From Actinopolyspora erythraea (GTDB lineage Bacteria; Actinomycetota; Actinomycetes; Mycobacteriales; Pseudonocardiaceae), in the NCBI RefSeq assembly GCF_002263515.1, contig NZ_CP022752.1:3100001-3164000 (forward strand): 64,000 nucleotides of DNA, in the 5' to 3' direction. The notes beneath the pieces are model-generated. The model saw nothing but the letters and a program-made list of their open reading frames with translations. It was not told where the DNA came from and did no database searches. How positions within the stretch are numbered: position 1 is the stretch's first letter; each line of letters begins with the position of its first letter. The position numbers and the translations under genes are program-made. Positions 37,134 through 44,961 of the stretch are shown in pieces.

Positions 37134-37346
37134 CTAGTCGAACTCGCCGTTCTTTACTCCGGCGACGAATGCTTGCCACTCGACCGGCGTGTAGTAGTGC
37201 GCCGGCCTGTTGCGATCCTTGGTGTCACGCAGCCACCGGCCACCGTCGGCGGTCTCGGCGACCTCGACGCAGCCTTGGTGATCATTGCTGTAACTACTCT
37301 TGTGGAACTCGGCGTCCGAGGGGACGTCGAGCGGATATTGCGTCAC
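37134..37346 (-). CDS. DUF397 protein
   Basis: 70 aa from GTG. FHKSSYSNDHQGCVEVAE, then VRDTKD-like WLRDTKDRN and YTPVEWQAFVAGVKNGEFD, are the textbook DUF397 pattern. The start overlaps the stop of the XRE/DUF5753 gene (GTGA), the usual arrangement in actinomycetes. There DUF397 proteins pair with the XRE regulator as an antagonist-like partner in development and secondary metabolism. Confidence 0.93.
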   Translation of the reverse strand: MTQYPLDVPSDAEFHKSSYSNDHQGCVEVAETADGGRWLRDTKDRNRPAHYYTPVEWQAFVAGVKNGEFD

Positions 37347-38209
37347 TTGTGTACCTCCTGTGCTGCTTGGCGCAACATCGCCTGTGAGTCTTCCTGGTTC
37401 GCTGCCTGTACGCGTAGGCGGGTCAGAGCCCGCTCGTACAGTGCGACCTCGTCAGGCTTTTCGTAGTAACGACCTTCGACAAGTCCTTCCAGGTATACGA
37501 CCCCAGGATCTCCTACCATCTCGCTGGGAAACTTCAGAACCTGGAAACCACCGGACTGTGCCAGATGCGCCCCCGCGTTCAAGGGCAGTACCTGCAGGTC
37601 AACACGAGGGCGCTCACAGAGTTTGATCAGATAGTCGAGCTGCTCTGTCATCACCTCAGTGTTGCCACGTGGGCGGTGCAGTACCGATTCGTCGATGATG
37701 GCCCACAACCGGACCGGGTCCTCGGTGCGGGCCAGGATGTTTTGACGTCCGAGCCGAAGTTCGACACGTTGCTGGACCTGCTCGTCGGTGAGTTCGGGGT
37801 CGGCTCGGATCACGGCTTCGGCGTAGGCGGGTGTCTGCAGCAGGCCGGGGACGACGTAGACGTCGAAGCTGAATACCTCGGCGGCTCCCGCTTCCAGCCC
37901 CAAGAACAGGTCGAACCACGGCGGCACGGCGCCACTGAGTTTGTCCCACCAGTTCTTGCCTTTACGAGCCGCTTCGACGATCCGGAGGAAGTCCGGGAGT
38001 CTGTCGGGCTTGCCGTAGAAGTCGAGCAGGATCTCCAAGACGGGTTTGGAAGGGAGCCGTTCCCCGGTCTCGAGATGGCCCACCTGGGCACGCGACAACC
38101 CGAGCCGCTGCATGACCTCGGAACGCTCCTTACCCGCTTCTTGACGAAGCTGGCGCAGGTTGAGACCGATCCAGCGCTTGAGCAGCGCTGGGCTCGAAGT
38201 GGCAACCAC
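37343..38209 (-). CDS. XRE-family regulator with DUF5753 domain
   Basis: 288 aa. Residues ~15-70 form the HTH (LRQEAGKERSEVMQRLGLSR, AQVGHLETGER). The rest is DUF5753: YVVPGLLQTPAYAEAVIRAD, LWAIIDESVLHRP, LQVLPLNAGAHLAQSGGF and VVYLEGLVEGRYYE. It forms a coupled pair with the DUF397 gene. A cluster of palindromic GTAGC/GCTAC sites lies 110-165 bp upstream of its start and may be its binding site. It may control either its own operon or the divergent small genes. Confidence 0.92.
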   Translation of the reverse strand: MVATSSPALLKRWIGLNLRQLRQEAGKERSEVMQRLGLSRAQVGHLETGERLPSKPVLEILLDFYGKPDRLPDFLRIVEAARKGKNWWDKLSGAVPPWFDLFLGLEAGAAEVFSFDVYVVPGLLQTPAYAEAVIRADPELTDEQVQQRVELRLGRQNILARTEDPVRLWAIIDESVLHRPRGNTEVMTEQLDYLIKLCERPRVDLQVLPLNAGAHLAQSGGFQVLKFPSEMVGDPGVVYLEGLVEGRYYEKPDEVALYERALTRLRVQAANQEDSQAMLRQAAQEVHK

Positions 38210-38319
38210 GTGATGATCTCCTTCGTCTGTTGGTCAACGTCCCATCTTCGGCATACAGCTCATGGTCGGCTCCCAAGAACAACATCACCCGAATGGGCGT
38301 ATGCACAACTCTTGGATCT

Positions 38320-38374
38320 GTAGCAGCTACGTTGTAGCTTTTCTGTGTAGCCGCTACAAAAGTAAGGCTACAGC
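38320..38374. promoter_or_regulatory. Array of GTAGC/GCTAC palindromes, operator candidate
   Basis: GTAGCAGCTAC (38320-38330), a half-site TTGTAGC (38333-38339), TGTAGCCGCTACA (38346-38358) and a half-site GGCTACAGC (38366-38374) are clustered in 55 bp. They lie in the divergent gap between the XRE/DUF5753 gene and the small-gene operon. Apart from these the 299-bp gap shows nothing recognisable. Confidence 0.45.
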
Positions 38375-38508
38375 AAGTTCAGCGAAAGACTGAACGCCAT
38401 GAGTGAGACCTCGGTGTTCTCACGAGTGCCATGAGGGGCGGCGGGCCCGGTGCTCCCCCCGACAGCATCGGGCCCGCCGCCGCACTATTCGGTAACGGGA
38501 CGTTGGAG

Positions 38509-38904
38509 ATGATCGACGATGCAACAACACTGCAGTTATCGCCGAACCGAGTACTCACACCGAGTACGGTTCCCTGCCTGATCAGCACTGACTCATTCAC
38601 GATATTCGTGGAAGGACTGCCGGGAGCAGCTGCGGCGTCGGCGATGCTGCGTTGCGACTACGGGCTGCAGACCCAGTGGAAACCGGTCGGACTGTTCGTT
38701 GAAACCCCCTACGCCTTCGTCGCGGTCCACAGCACGGTGCACGTGGTCTGGTTTGCCGTAGACGTGTTTGTCGATGAGCAGATGGTGACAGCGTGCGGCT
38801 GCTGGGTACTCGCTTACCCGCTATTGGCACAACCAAAATCCTGCGACACGCGAGGACCCTGTTCCAATTGTCTGGAAGCCTGGTACGTCCATTATGAACA
38901 GTGA
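38509..38904 (+). CDS. Small cysteine-containing unknown protein
   Basis: Start uncertain: ATG 38509 has GGAG almost touching it, while GTG/ATG further up or ATG 38644 are alternatives. The C-terminal ~60 residues (HVVWFAVDVF, VTACGCWVLAYPL, CDTRGPCSNCLEAW) resemble short actinobacterial proteins with a CG...C..C zinc-binding pattern found near XRE/DUF397 genes. The end overlaps the next start by 11 bp. Function unknown. Confidence 0.4.
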   Translation: MIDDATTLQLSPNRVLTPSTVPCLISTDSFTIFVEGLPGAAAASAMLRCDYGLQTQWKPVGLFVETPYAFVAVHSTVHVVWFAVDVFVDEQMVTACGCWVLAYPLLAQPKSCDTRGPCSNCLEAWYVHYEQ

Positions 38905-39178
38905 AGAGGCTTTGCCGCAGCGTAGAGCGTATCTGGGGAAGTCGCTGTCGTTTTCCGGAGATGTGTTCCTGCCCGGCAGTGCGCACGTGTCCAGCTCTCC
39001 CTCTTCGGCCGGTGAACAGTCGTCGAGCGAAGTCATTCAGCAGACGGTGCGGGAGCTTCAGGAATGGCACCGGCGGGCAGCGCCGGATTTCACGCTGCTG
39101 GTGCGTACCTATCAGGGGTTGCTCAGCGTGTATTCCCAGGCAGCCGGCTCGTGCTCAGGAGCGGAGGAGCAGCAATGA
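38894..39178 (+). CDS. Small unknown protein
   Basis: 94 aa from ATG 38894. The middle is Ser-rich, and the C-terminal half (IQQTVRELQEWHRRAAPDFT, LLVRTYQGLLSVYSQ) is predicted helical. It overlaps both neighbours (11 bp upstream; ATGA downstream), so it belongs to a three-gene operon. No family recognised. Confidence 0.5.
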   Translation: MNSEEALPQRRAYLGKSLSFSGDVFLPGSAHVSSSPSSAGEQSSSEVIQQTVRELQEWHRRAAPDFTLLVRTYQGLLSVYSQAAGSCSGAEEQQ

Positions 39179-39444
39179 GCGAGTTGGCCCAGGCTGTTGC
39201 CGGGCTGGATACCGCCCCGGTACGGGCGGTGTTGAGCGCGGCGTATCCCAGCGTGCTCGACGAGCACTACCTCGCCAACGGGTGCTTGTGTCACAGCTAC
39301 CTCGATCGGAAGACCGGGGCTCGTGTGCGGATTGTCGAGGCACCGGTTGCCGGAATACCTGTCGAAGTGATCGGCGATGCCGAGCTGTGGCACCGCATCC
39401 GTGCCGTCGCCGCCGAAGCCGCTTCGACCAGCACCGCCACCTGA
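39175..39444 (+). CDS. Small unknown protein
   Basis: 89 aa from ATG 39175 with GGAGG at 39163-39167; start overlaps the previous stop (ATGA). LDTAPVRAVLSAAYPSVLDE is followed by a short CLCHSYLDRKTGARVRIVE segment. Cys and His pairs there could bind metal, but no known motif is evident. It is the last gene of the small operon next to the XRE/DUF397 pair. Confidence 0.5.
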   Translation: MSELAQAVAGLDTAPVRAVLSAAYPSVLDEHYLANGCLCHSYLDRKTGARVRIVEAPVAGIPVEVIGDAELWHRIRAVAAEAASTSTAT

Positions 39445-39648
39445 ACCCAGACCTCCGTCTCCGGGGTGTTGACCACGTTCTTCGCCCGAGGCGGAGAGGT
39501 CGGCACTCCTGGTCACTCCGTGTTGAGGCCTGTCACCTCACGACCAGGGGTGCCGACCGTTCCCCCTTTCAGAACTGTTCCCTTGCCAGATCCGCGGCTG
39601 TTCCCGAGACAGCCGGGGTCAGTTTTCTGACGAGAAAGGAGAGAACGC

Positions 39649-40442
39649 ATGAGGCGAAGACATGCCGTGGGCACCGCGTTCGCTCGAATAGGCGGTCGCG
39701 TGCTGCCGAGTCGGGACCGGCCCGTCGTGTCCGACAACGACGTGTCCGGAACAGCACCGGGTGTCATCGGGGTGGTCGGTGCCGGACATGTCGGGTTGAC
39801 CAGCGCGGCGTGGTTGTCGTCTCGCGGACATCATGTGCGGTGCGTCGATCGTGATTTGGGTGTGGTTCGGCGTTTGTCGCAGGCACGGGTGGATCTGGGC
39901 GAGCCGGGGCTGGCCGAGCTGGTGACTGACGGTGTTTCCGCAGGGCGGTTGGACTTTGCCACCCAGGTGAGCACATTGTCGCGGGCTCACCTGGTGTTGG
40001 TCTGTGTTCCCACTCCGGAAGGCGGTCAGGGCGGGTTGGATACCTCCACGGTGGAGGACGTCTGTGCTCGGTTGGGGAGGTGCTCAGCACCGGAAGTCGG
40101 ATTGTGCTGCGATCGACCGTGCCGCCCGGTACCGCTCGGCGTGTGGCTGCCGAGCTGAACGAGCGGTTTCCGGTGGCCAGTCTGCCCGAGTTCCTTCGGG
40201 AAGGTAGCGCTGTGGCCGACGTGGGGGATCCGGACCGGATCGTGCTCGGTGCGGATGAGGCCGCCACCGCCCGGGAAGTGCTCACGCTCTATGCCGGAAC
40301 GTCGCCTCCGGTGGTGGTCACGGATCCGACCAGTGCGGAGCTGACCAAGCTGGCCGCGAATGCGTTTCTGGCCATGAAAACGTCCTATGCGCACATGGTG
40401 GCCGAGTTGGCCGAACGGGTCGGTGCGGACTACCCGGCGGTG
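39649..40442 (+). pseudogene. Disrupted UDP-glucose 6-dehydrogenase
   Basis: Starts well (ATG 39649 after AAAGGAGAG). IGVVGAGHVGLTSAAWL is the NAD site, and VCVPTPEGGQGGLDTST follows. Near 40077 a one-base shift moves the frame to VLSTGSRIVLRSTVPPGTAR, then LPEFLREG and DPTSAELTKLAANAFLAMKT. It breaks off at ADYPAVR (about 40442), where an IS5 fragment begins. The catalytic Cys region and C-terminus are missing. A different sequence from the intact ugd at 6131-7441. Confidence 0.85.
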
Positions 40443-41005
40443 CGGTCCTGGACCTCGGCGCCGGTGACCAGCACGCAGATCAGTAGGCCGACGGTGTCGA
40501 CGGCGATATGCCGTTTGCGGCCATTGATCTTCTTGCCCGCGTCGAACCCCCGGGTACCCGCGCCGACGGTCTCGGCGGCTTTGACCGAGGCCGAGTCGAT
40601 GACCCCCGCGCTTGGCGCGGCGTGACGGCCTTCGGTCAGCCGCACTCGGTCGCGCAGAGCGTCGAGCAGGTCCTGGGTCGCTCCTTGTCGCTCCCAGTCG
40701 GCGACGTGGTTGTACACCGTGGACCACGGTGAGAAGTCCGCTGGCAAGGCACGCCATGTGATCCCGTTGTCGACCACGTACGGGGTCGCGTCGACGATCT
40801 CACGGCGACAGTGCTTCGCCCGGCGACCACCCCGCCCGGCTAGCCAAGCTGGGACGGGCAACAAAGGCTCGATCAACGCCCATTGAGCGTCGGTGGTGTC
40901 CGACGGATAACGCCGTGACCTGGATGAAAGCTGGTGCGTGGTGGTCAGCAGGCAGCACGATCCACCCCGCGCGCCAACGATCGCCGAACTCGGGCACGAT
41001 GACAC
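40443..41005 (-). pseudogene. Truncated IS5-family transposase
   Basis: RYPSDTTDAQWALIEPLLP, GITWRALPADFSPWSTVYNH, SASVKAAETVG, FDAGKKINGRKRHIAVDT and LLICVLVTGAEVQDR are the N-terminal and central DDE regions of an IS5-family transposase. The C-terminal third is missing where it meets the broken ugd gene at about 40445. The intact start is near 40975-41005. The junction shows that a deletion followed insertion. Confidence 0.85.
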
Positions 41006-41007
41006 CC

Positions 41008-41061
41008 GGGACTCCTCGGTAGGACGGTTGACTAGACACCACTCGATCTACCAGGAGTCCC
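41008..41061. repeat. Imperfect inverted repeat next to the IS5 fragment
   Basis: Arms 41008-41022 (GGGACTCCTCGGTAG) and 41048-41061 (CTACCAGGAGTCCC) pair over 14 bp with one bulged base. It is either the terminal end of the truncated IS or the end of another element. Confidence 0.5.
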
Positions 41062-41212
41062 TTCTCATCCCGCCACGACCCCGAACACCAACATCAGTTC
41101 AGGAACAGGTTCTGAGGGAGCTGGTGGATGTGGCAGTCCCGGTCGAGAGTGGGAACAGTATCCAGCATGGTCGCCCGCGGTGTCGAAGAGTGCGTCACGA
41201 TCGACAATTTCC

Positions 41213-41241
41213 CGGTTCATCCCCGCGTCTGTGGGGCTTAC
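41213..41241. repeat. Solitary CRISPR-like 29-bp repeat (type I-E style)
   Basis: The 29 bases start CGGTTCATCCCCGCG and include a short CCCCGCG...GTGGGG dyad, close to the consensus of actinobacterial type I-E repeats. No second copy lies at the 61-bp period on either side, and no cas genes are in the window. Confidence 0.35.
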
Positions 41242-41463
41242 GTTCGCGTGAAGAGCGGACGCATCGATAGTCCCGCCGCGATGAACAGCTGGTGGCTACA
41301 GCACGCCGACCCCCACCTCGCGCTGCTGACCAACATGGAACGCTCCCCGTTCGCCGAATGCATCACCGACCACCGCGACCTCGAACCACTCCCTGTCGAA
41401 CTCGCTTCGGAAGGCTGCTGGGGAGAAAATGACGAGTCCATCCACGAGGACACTAACGAGTGA
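41242..41463 (+). pseudogene. C-terminal remnant of a DUF4913 protein
   Basis: AAMNSWWLQHADPHLALLTN, SPFAECITDH and EPLPVELASEGCWGE follow the DUF4913 pattern (WWLxHxDP...GPFxxC...LPxE). DUF4913 proteins are common in conjugative and plasmid-derived regions of actinomycetes. The upstream part of the domain is absent, and the frame upstream runs through the CRISPR-like repeat and IS end. It is therefore a fragment, though an open frame exists from 41128. Confidence 0.55.
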
Positions 41464-41522
41464 TCTCATGCGTTAGCTAAGGTTCACTCTGCACGGTCTC
41501 CCGCGCTCTCCGATCGGGCCGA

Positions 41523-42833
41523 CTATGCGGTGAGAACGCCGCGGTTGTGGCGGAGAATCCACCCGACGAGCGCGAGAACGACCCCTGCGATGACGGCCGT
41601 CTCGGCGACCGATCCGTTGGCGACGTACATGCCACCGAATCCGGCCACTCCCAGAGCTGCACCCACCGCGAGGCTGGTTTCCTGGAGGGCTGCGGCGCGC
41701 GCGACGTCCCTGGGTGCGACGCTCCCAAGCAGGTATGCGTCGCCGGACGCCATGGTGACTCCCACTCCCAGGCCGATCAGGAAGCTGGCAGGCCACACGC
41801 TGGTGAAAGCGGCTGCGAGAAGTCCGACGGCGCACGTGGCCAAGCTGACCTGCATAAGGTGCACCGGGGAAAACCGGGATTGCAGCTTGTGGAAGGCGAA
41901 TCCGCCGAGCGAGACCCACAAAGCCAGAACAGAAACCGGCACGATGGACAGCACTGAGCTGGCCTCTACACTGAGAAGGAAGATCGATCCGGTGTAGCAC
42001 GCAGAACCGAAGACGAGCGCGAGCGAACAGGCACCCACTCGGGAGAAGCTGAGCATGCGCACATCGATCAGCGGGTCGCGGGAGCGGAGTTGACGTATGC
42101 AGAACACCGCCAGGATCGCACATCCGGCGCTCGTCGCCAGTACTCGCACGAATCCCACGCCATGGCTCTGCAGGCCTCCCACAAAGAGCCCGAATCCGAG
42201 AAGAGCCAGGGTCGACGACGCGACGTCGATCTTCGTCGACATGGCTTGCCGCAACGTGATACCGCGCAACAACAGGGTCGCGAACGATCCGCATGTCAGG
42301 GCGACTGCGGCAGGCAGCCAGAACAGCAAGGTGTATGCGCCGATGTCGACGAACGCCCGGCCGAGCAATGGTCCCGTACCGGCTCCGATGCTGTATGTGG
42401 TGATCCACAGGGAATAGCCCAGCGTGCGCTCAGTGGTCTCCGGGAGACCACCGATAACCGAGGCGACGCTGGAGACGACCAACGCGTAGCCGAAACCCTG
42501 CACGAACCGGGTCGCTGTCCACGTCGCGGGCGAATCCAGTAGAGCAGGACCAGCGCTGGCGATCCCGAACACGAAGAGCCCAACCGACAACGTGACGCCA
42601 GGGCCCATTCGGGCACCAAGTCGGGATCCGAGAACGACACTCGCGGCAAGGGCGATCGTGTACCCGTCGATGAACCAGAGACGCCACGAATCGGTCAGCA
42701 CCGGCAGGTCGTAGGCGACAGAGTTGAACAGTGTGGAGTCCACGCCGCCGAGGAATATGGGAATCAGAAGCAGCGGAAACAGAACCTTCTTGGGCACGGT
42801 GGGCCGTGCTGAAGCAAGAGTGATTCCCGTCAT
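41523..42833 (-). CDS. MFS transporter (DHA2-like)
   Basis: About 436 aa from ATG 42833 (MTGITLASARPTV); an upstream start at 42872 is possible. At least twelve hydrophobic segments span the whole length, with the family loop LGSRLGARMGPG after the second helix and an RFVQGFGYAL-type helix 4. The gene follows ectD on the same strand behind a strong hairpin. It probably exports the (modified) ectoine product or takes up a precursor. Direction of transport is inferred from family (drug:H+ antiporters). Confidence 0.85.
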   Translation of the reverse strand: MTGITLASARPTVPKKVLFPLLLIPIFLGGVDSTLFNSVAYDLPVLTDSWRLWFIDGYTIALAASVVLGSRLGARMGPGVTLSVGLFVFGIASAGPALLDSPATWTATRFVQGFGYALVVSSVASVIGGLPETTERTLGYSLWITTYSIGAGTGPLLGRAFVDIGAYTLLFWLPAAVALTCGSFATLLLRGITLRQAMSTKIDVASSTLALLGFGLFVGGLQSHGVGFVRVLATSAGCAILAVFCIRQLRSRDPLIDVRMLSFSRVGACSLALVFGSACYTGSIFLLSVEASSVLSIVPVSVLALWVSLGGFAFHKLQSRFSPVHLMQVSLATCAVGLLAAAFTSVWPASFLIGLGVGVTMASGDAYLLGSVAPRDVARAAALQETSLAVGAALGVAGFGGMYVANGSVAETAVIAGVVLALVGWILRHNRGVLTA

Positions 42834-42923
42834 TGGCGGACCTTCTGTCGGTAGGAATTCTGTGGCGATCACGAGAGAAGAGAGGGCACGCCGACGTAAT
42901 CCGGCGGCACCGTCGAGCTAGCC

Positions 42924-42986
42924 GTTCACCTCCGGCCCCGGCGTGGCGCATGTCTACCGTGCGCCACGCCGGGGCCGGAGGTGAAC
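42924..42986. terminator. 27-bp perfect hairpin downstream of ectD
   Basis: Arms 42924-42950 and 42960-42986 are perfectly complementary (they begin GTTCACCTCCGGCCCCGG) around a 9-nt loop. Located 124 bp after the ectD stop and upstream of the MFS start, it should terminate ectD transcription. There is no T-tract. Confidence 0.7.
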
Positions 42987-43109
42987 GACATGAGTCTTCA
43001 ACTCTGACATGGAACCACCATAGCCAGTTCCGCGCCTCCAGTGGCAACCGGCCATGGTGGAGCATCGCGGCGAAGTGCTGGCGCACGCGCTTTGTCGACC
43101 ACGTGGACG

Positions 43110-44012
43110 CTATGTGGAGGACACGGACGGGAACTCGCGGTTGCTGATGTGCTGCGGACGCGGTTTGACTGCGGCGAACGGGGCTTCCAGCGTGTTCTCC
43201 ACGCTGTTGTAGACGATGAAGATGTTGGAGCGCGCGAACGGTGAGAGGTTCCCGTTGGAGCCGTGCAGCATGTTCGAGTCGAACATCACCGCGGATCCGG
43301 CGTCGCCGGTGATCTGCGCGATCCCGTGCTCGTCGGCCATGCGCGTGAGGTGTCGGTGATCCGGAGAGCCGACGCTGGGGCTGGCCACTTGCAGTGACTC
43401 CTTGTGATAATCCGGCGGCGTCTCGCCGATCGTGGGAAAGAACAACTTGTGGCTGCCAGGGATGACCATGAGCGGGCCGTTGAACGGGAAGTTCGCGGTC
43501 AGCGAGATCGAGAGGCTGAACGCGCGCGGCTGCGGCATGCCATCCTCCGAATGCCACGTCTCAAAATCAGAGTGCCAGTGGAACGGGGCGCCGCCGAAGC
43601 CAGGCTTGTAGTTGACCCGGCTCTGGTGGATGTACACCTCGGAGCCGAGCACCTGCCGGGCGATGTCGGTGAGCCGGGGCGAGTGAAGCAGTTCGGCGAA
43701 GAGCTCGCTGACCTTCTCGACCTCGAAAAGGGATCGCATCTGATTGGAATCCGGCTCCAGGACTGCGCGCTCGCTCGCGCGCACCGCCGGATCCTCGCTG
43801 AGCCGCTTGACCTCTGCGAGATAGGTCTGCACCTCCTCGTCGGACAGCAATTCGTCGAGGACCAAGTAACCGTTGGACTCGTAATGGTCCAGCTGCTCCT
43901 TGTCGAGCGGGCTCAGGGCCTCTCCCCACACTGTCGGATCGATTCGCGACTGAGGAACGGATTCACCGGTGATTCGGGTCGGATACAGGTCAGTACGCAC
44001 GGTGGCAGTCAT
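43110..44012 (-). CDS. ectD: Ectoine 5-hydroxylase
   Basis: 300 aa, the normal EctD length. The signature FHWHSDFETWHSEDGMP supplies iron ligands His147 and Asp149, and MLHGSNGN supplies His250. QSRVNYKPGFGG and NGPLMVIPGSHKLFFP match the EctD consensus. It is an Fe(II)/2-oxoglutarate dioxygenase converting ectoine to 5-hydroxyectoine. It is transcribed away from the rest of the ectoine-related operon and separated from it by regulators and an IS. The start ATG 44012 is preceded by GGAGAC. Given the altered EctA and EctC in this locus, its true substrate may be an ectoine analogue. Confidence 0.93.
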   Translation of the reverse strand: MTATVRTDLYPTRITGESVPQSRIDPTVWGEALSPLDKEQLDHYESNGYLVLDELLSDEEVQTYLAEVKRLSEDPAVRASERAVLEPDSNQMRSLFEVEKVSELFAELLHSPRLTDIARQVLGSEVYIHQSRVNYKPGFGGAPFHWHSDFETWHSEDGMPQPRAFSLSISLTANFPFNGPLMVIPGSHKLFFPTIGETPPDYHKESLQVASPSVGSPDHRHLTRMADEHGIAQITGDAGSAVMFDSNMLHGSNGNLSPFARSNIFIVYNSVENTLEAPFAAVKPRPQHISNREFPSVSST

Positions 44013-44241
44013 ATGACGGTCTCCTTCACAGAATAATGTCGATGGAAATGGCCATGCTCGGTCTTGCGTCGCTCGTCTCGGGCTGGTCGTGCTCCGGCGT
44101 TGCCGATTCTGTGTGCTCCGGCGTGGCGAAGGAAGTGAGATCGCGCGGACTGAATCGGCCCTGACCTAATCAGGCCCGTTGTCGGATCAGGCCGTCGTCG
44201 CTCCGCGCCGGGGCGCTGCAGGGCGGTCTCTGCTGTTGCAC

Positions 44242-44276
44242 TTGCGCTTCACGCGGAACCGTCTATGATGGTTCTA
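44242..44276 (+). promoter_or_regulatory. Sigma70-type promoter for a leaderless transcript
   Basis: TTGCGC (44242-44247), a 16-bp spacer and TATGAT (44264-44269) end six bases before the ATG at 44276. The transcript should therefore start at or next to the start codon. No ribosome binding site is present, which agrees. The rest of the 263-bp gap to ectD shows no other clear feature. Confidence 0.55.
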
Positions 44277-44851
44277 TGTCGGCCAGAACATTTCCTGAAT
44301 TCCGCCTGGGCAAGGTGTTGGCGACCAGCTTCACGGCGACTCTGACGGAACGATGCGGCGAGCCAGTGGAGCGCATCCCCGCGCCGTCCCGCCTCGTGGA
44401 TTGGTTGGCGGTCTGGGGACTCATGGTCGACTCCTGCACCGAAACTCAGCTCGACCACGCTCGAGAGCTACGGGAGACGATCCATGCGGCCCTCACAGCA
44501 GCCGGCAATCAGAAGCCTGTTCCCTCCTGGACTGTCCAGGGCATCAACGACTACAGCGTCGGCGGACAGGCCTCGGCGATCTTGACGTCCGAGGGCAGTC
44601 GCGAGTGGCGCCTGGGTTCTGCCTCCGTGGAAGACGCGCTCAGCGTGATCGCCGCCGACGCGATCAGCATTCTTGCAGAAGAGCGCCGCGGACGGATTGC
44701 CTTGTGCGCGTCATCGACGTGCCAGGCCGCGTTTTTCGACACCAGTCGAAGTGGCACACGGAGATGGTGCGAGATGAACACGTGTGGGAACCGCGAGAAG
44801 AAGTCACGCTTCTTCGCTAACAAGCGTAACAACTTGAGTCCGGTCGGCTGA
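44276..44851 (+). CDS. CGNR zinc-finger regulator
   Basis: 191 aa. The N-terminal ABATE/DUF1470-like helical region is followed by the C-terminal zinc finger CASSTCQAAFFDTSRSGTRR and WCEMNTCGNREK, the family signature CGNR. Such proteins are putative transcription regulators. Probably translated from a leaderless mRNA. Divergent from ectD and followed by a second regulator gene, so it may control the ectoine-type locus. Confidence 0.88.
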   Translation: MSARTFPEFRLGKVLATSFTATLTERCGEPVERIPAPSRLVDWLAVWGLMVDSCTETQLDHARELRETIHAALTAAGNQKPVPSWTVQGINDYSVGGQASAILTSEGSREWRLGSASVEDALSVIAADAISILAEERRGRIALCASSTCQAAFFDTSRSGTRRWCEMNTCGNREKKSRFFANKRNNLSPVG

Positions 44852-44961
44852 CCACCATTGCCGATGCACCGATCTCTCCAGAGTGGACAGTGCCCGTTTA
44901 GCAATCTGGTCGATGGTGCGTGTGGTCGTCATACGTCGCACAACATTTCGGAGAGGATTGC

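Noticed and set aside
41152..41302. A CRISPR array
   Set aside because: Only one repeat-like copy; the positions 61 bp away on either side do not resemble it.
43110..44012. Generic phytanoyl-CoA dioxygenase
   Set aside because: The full EctD signature around His147/Asp149 and the 300-residue length make ectoine hydroxylase much more specific.
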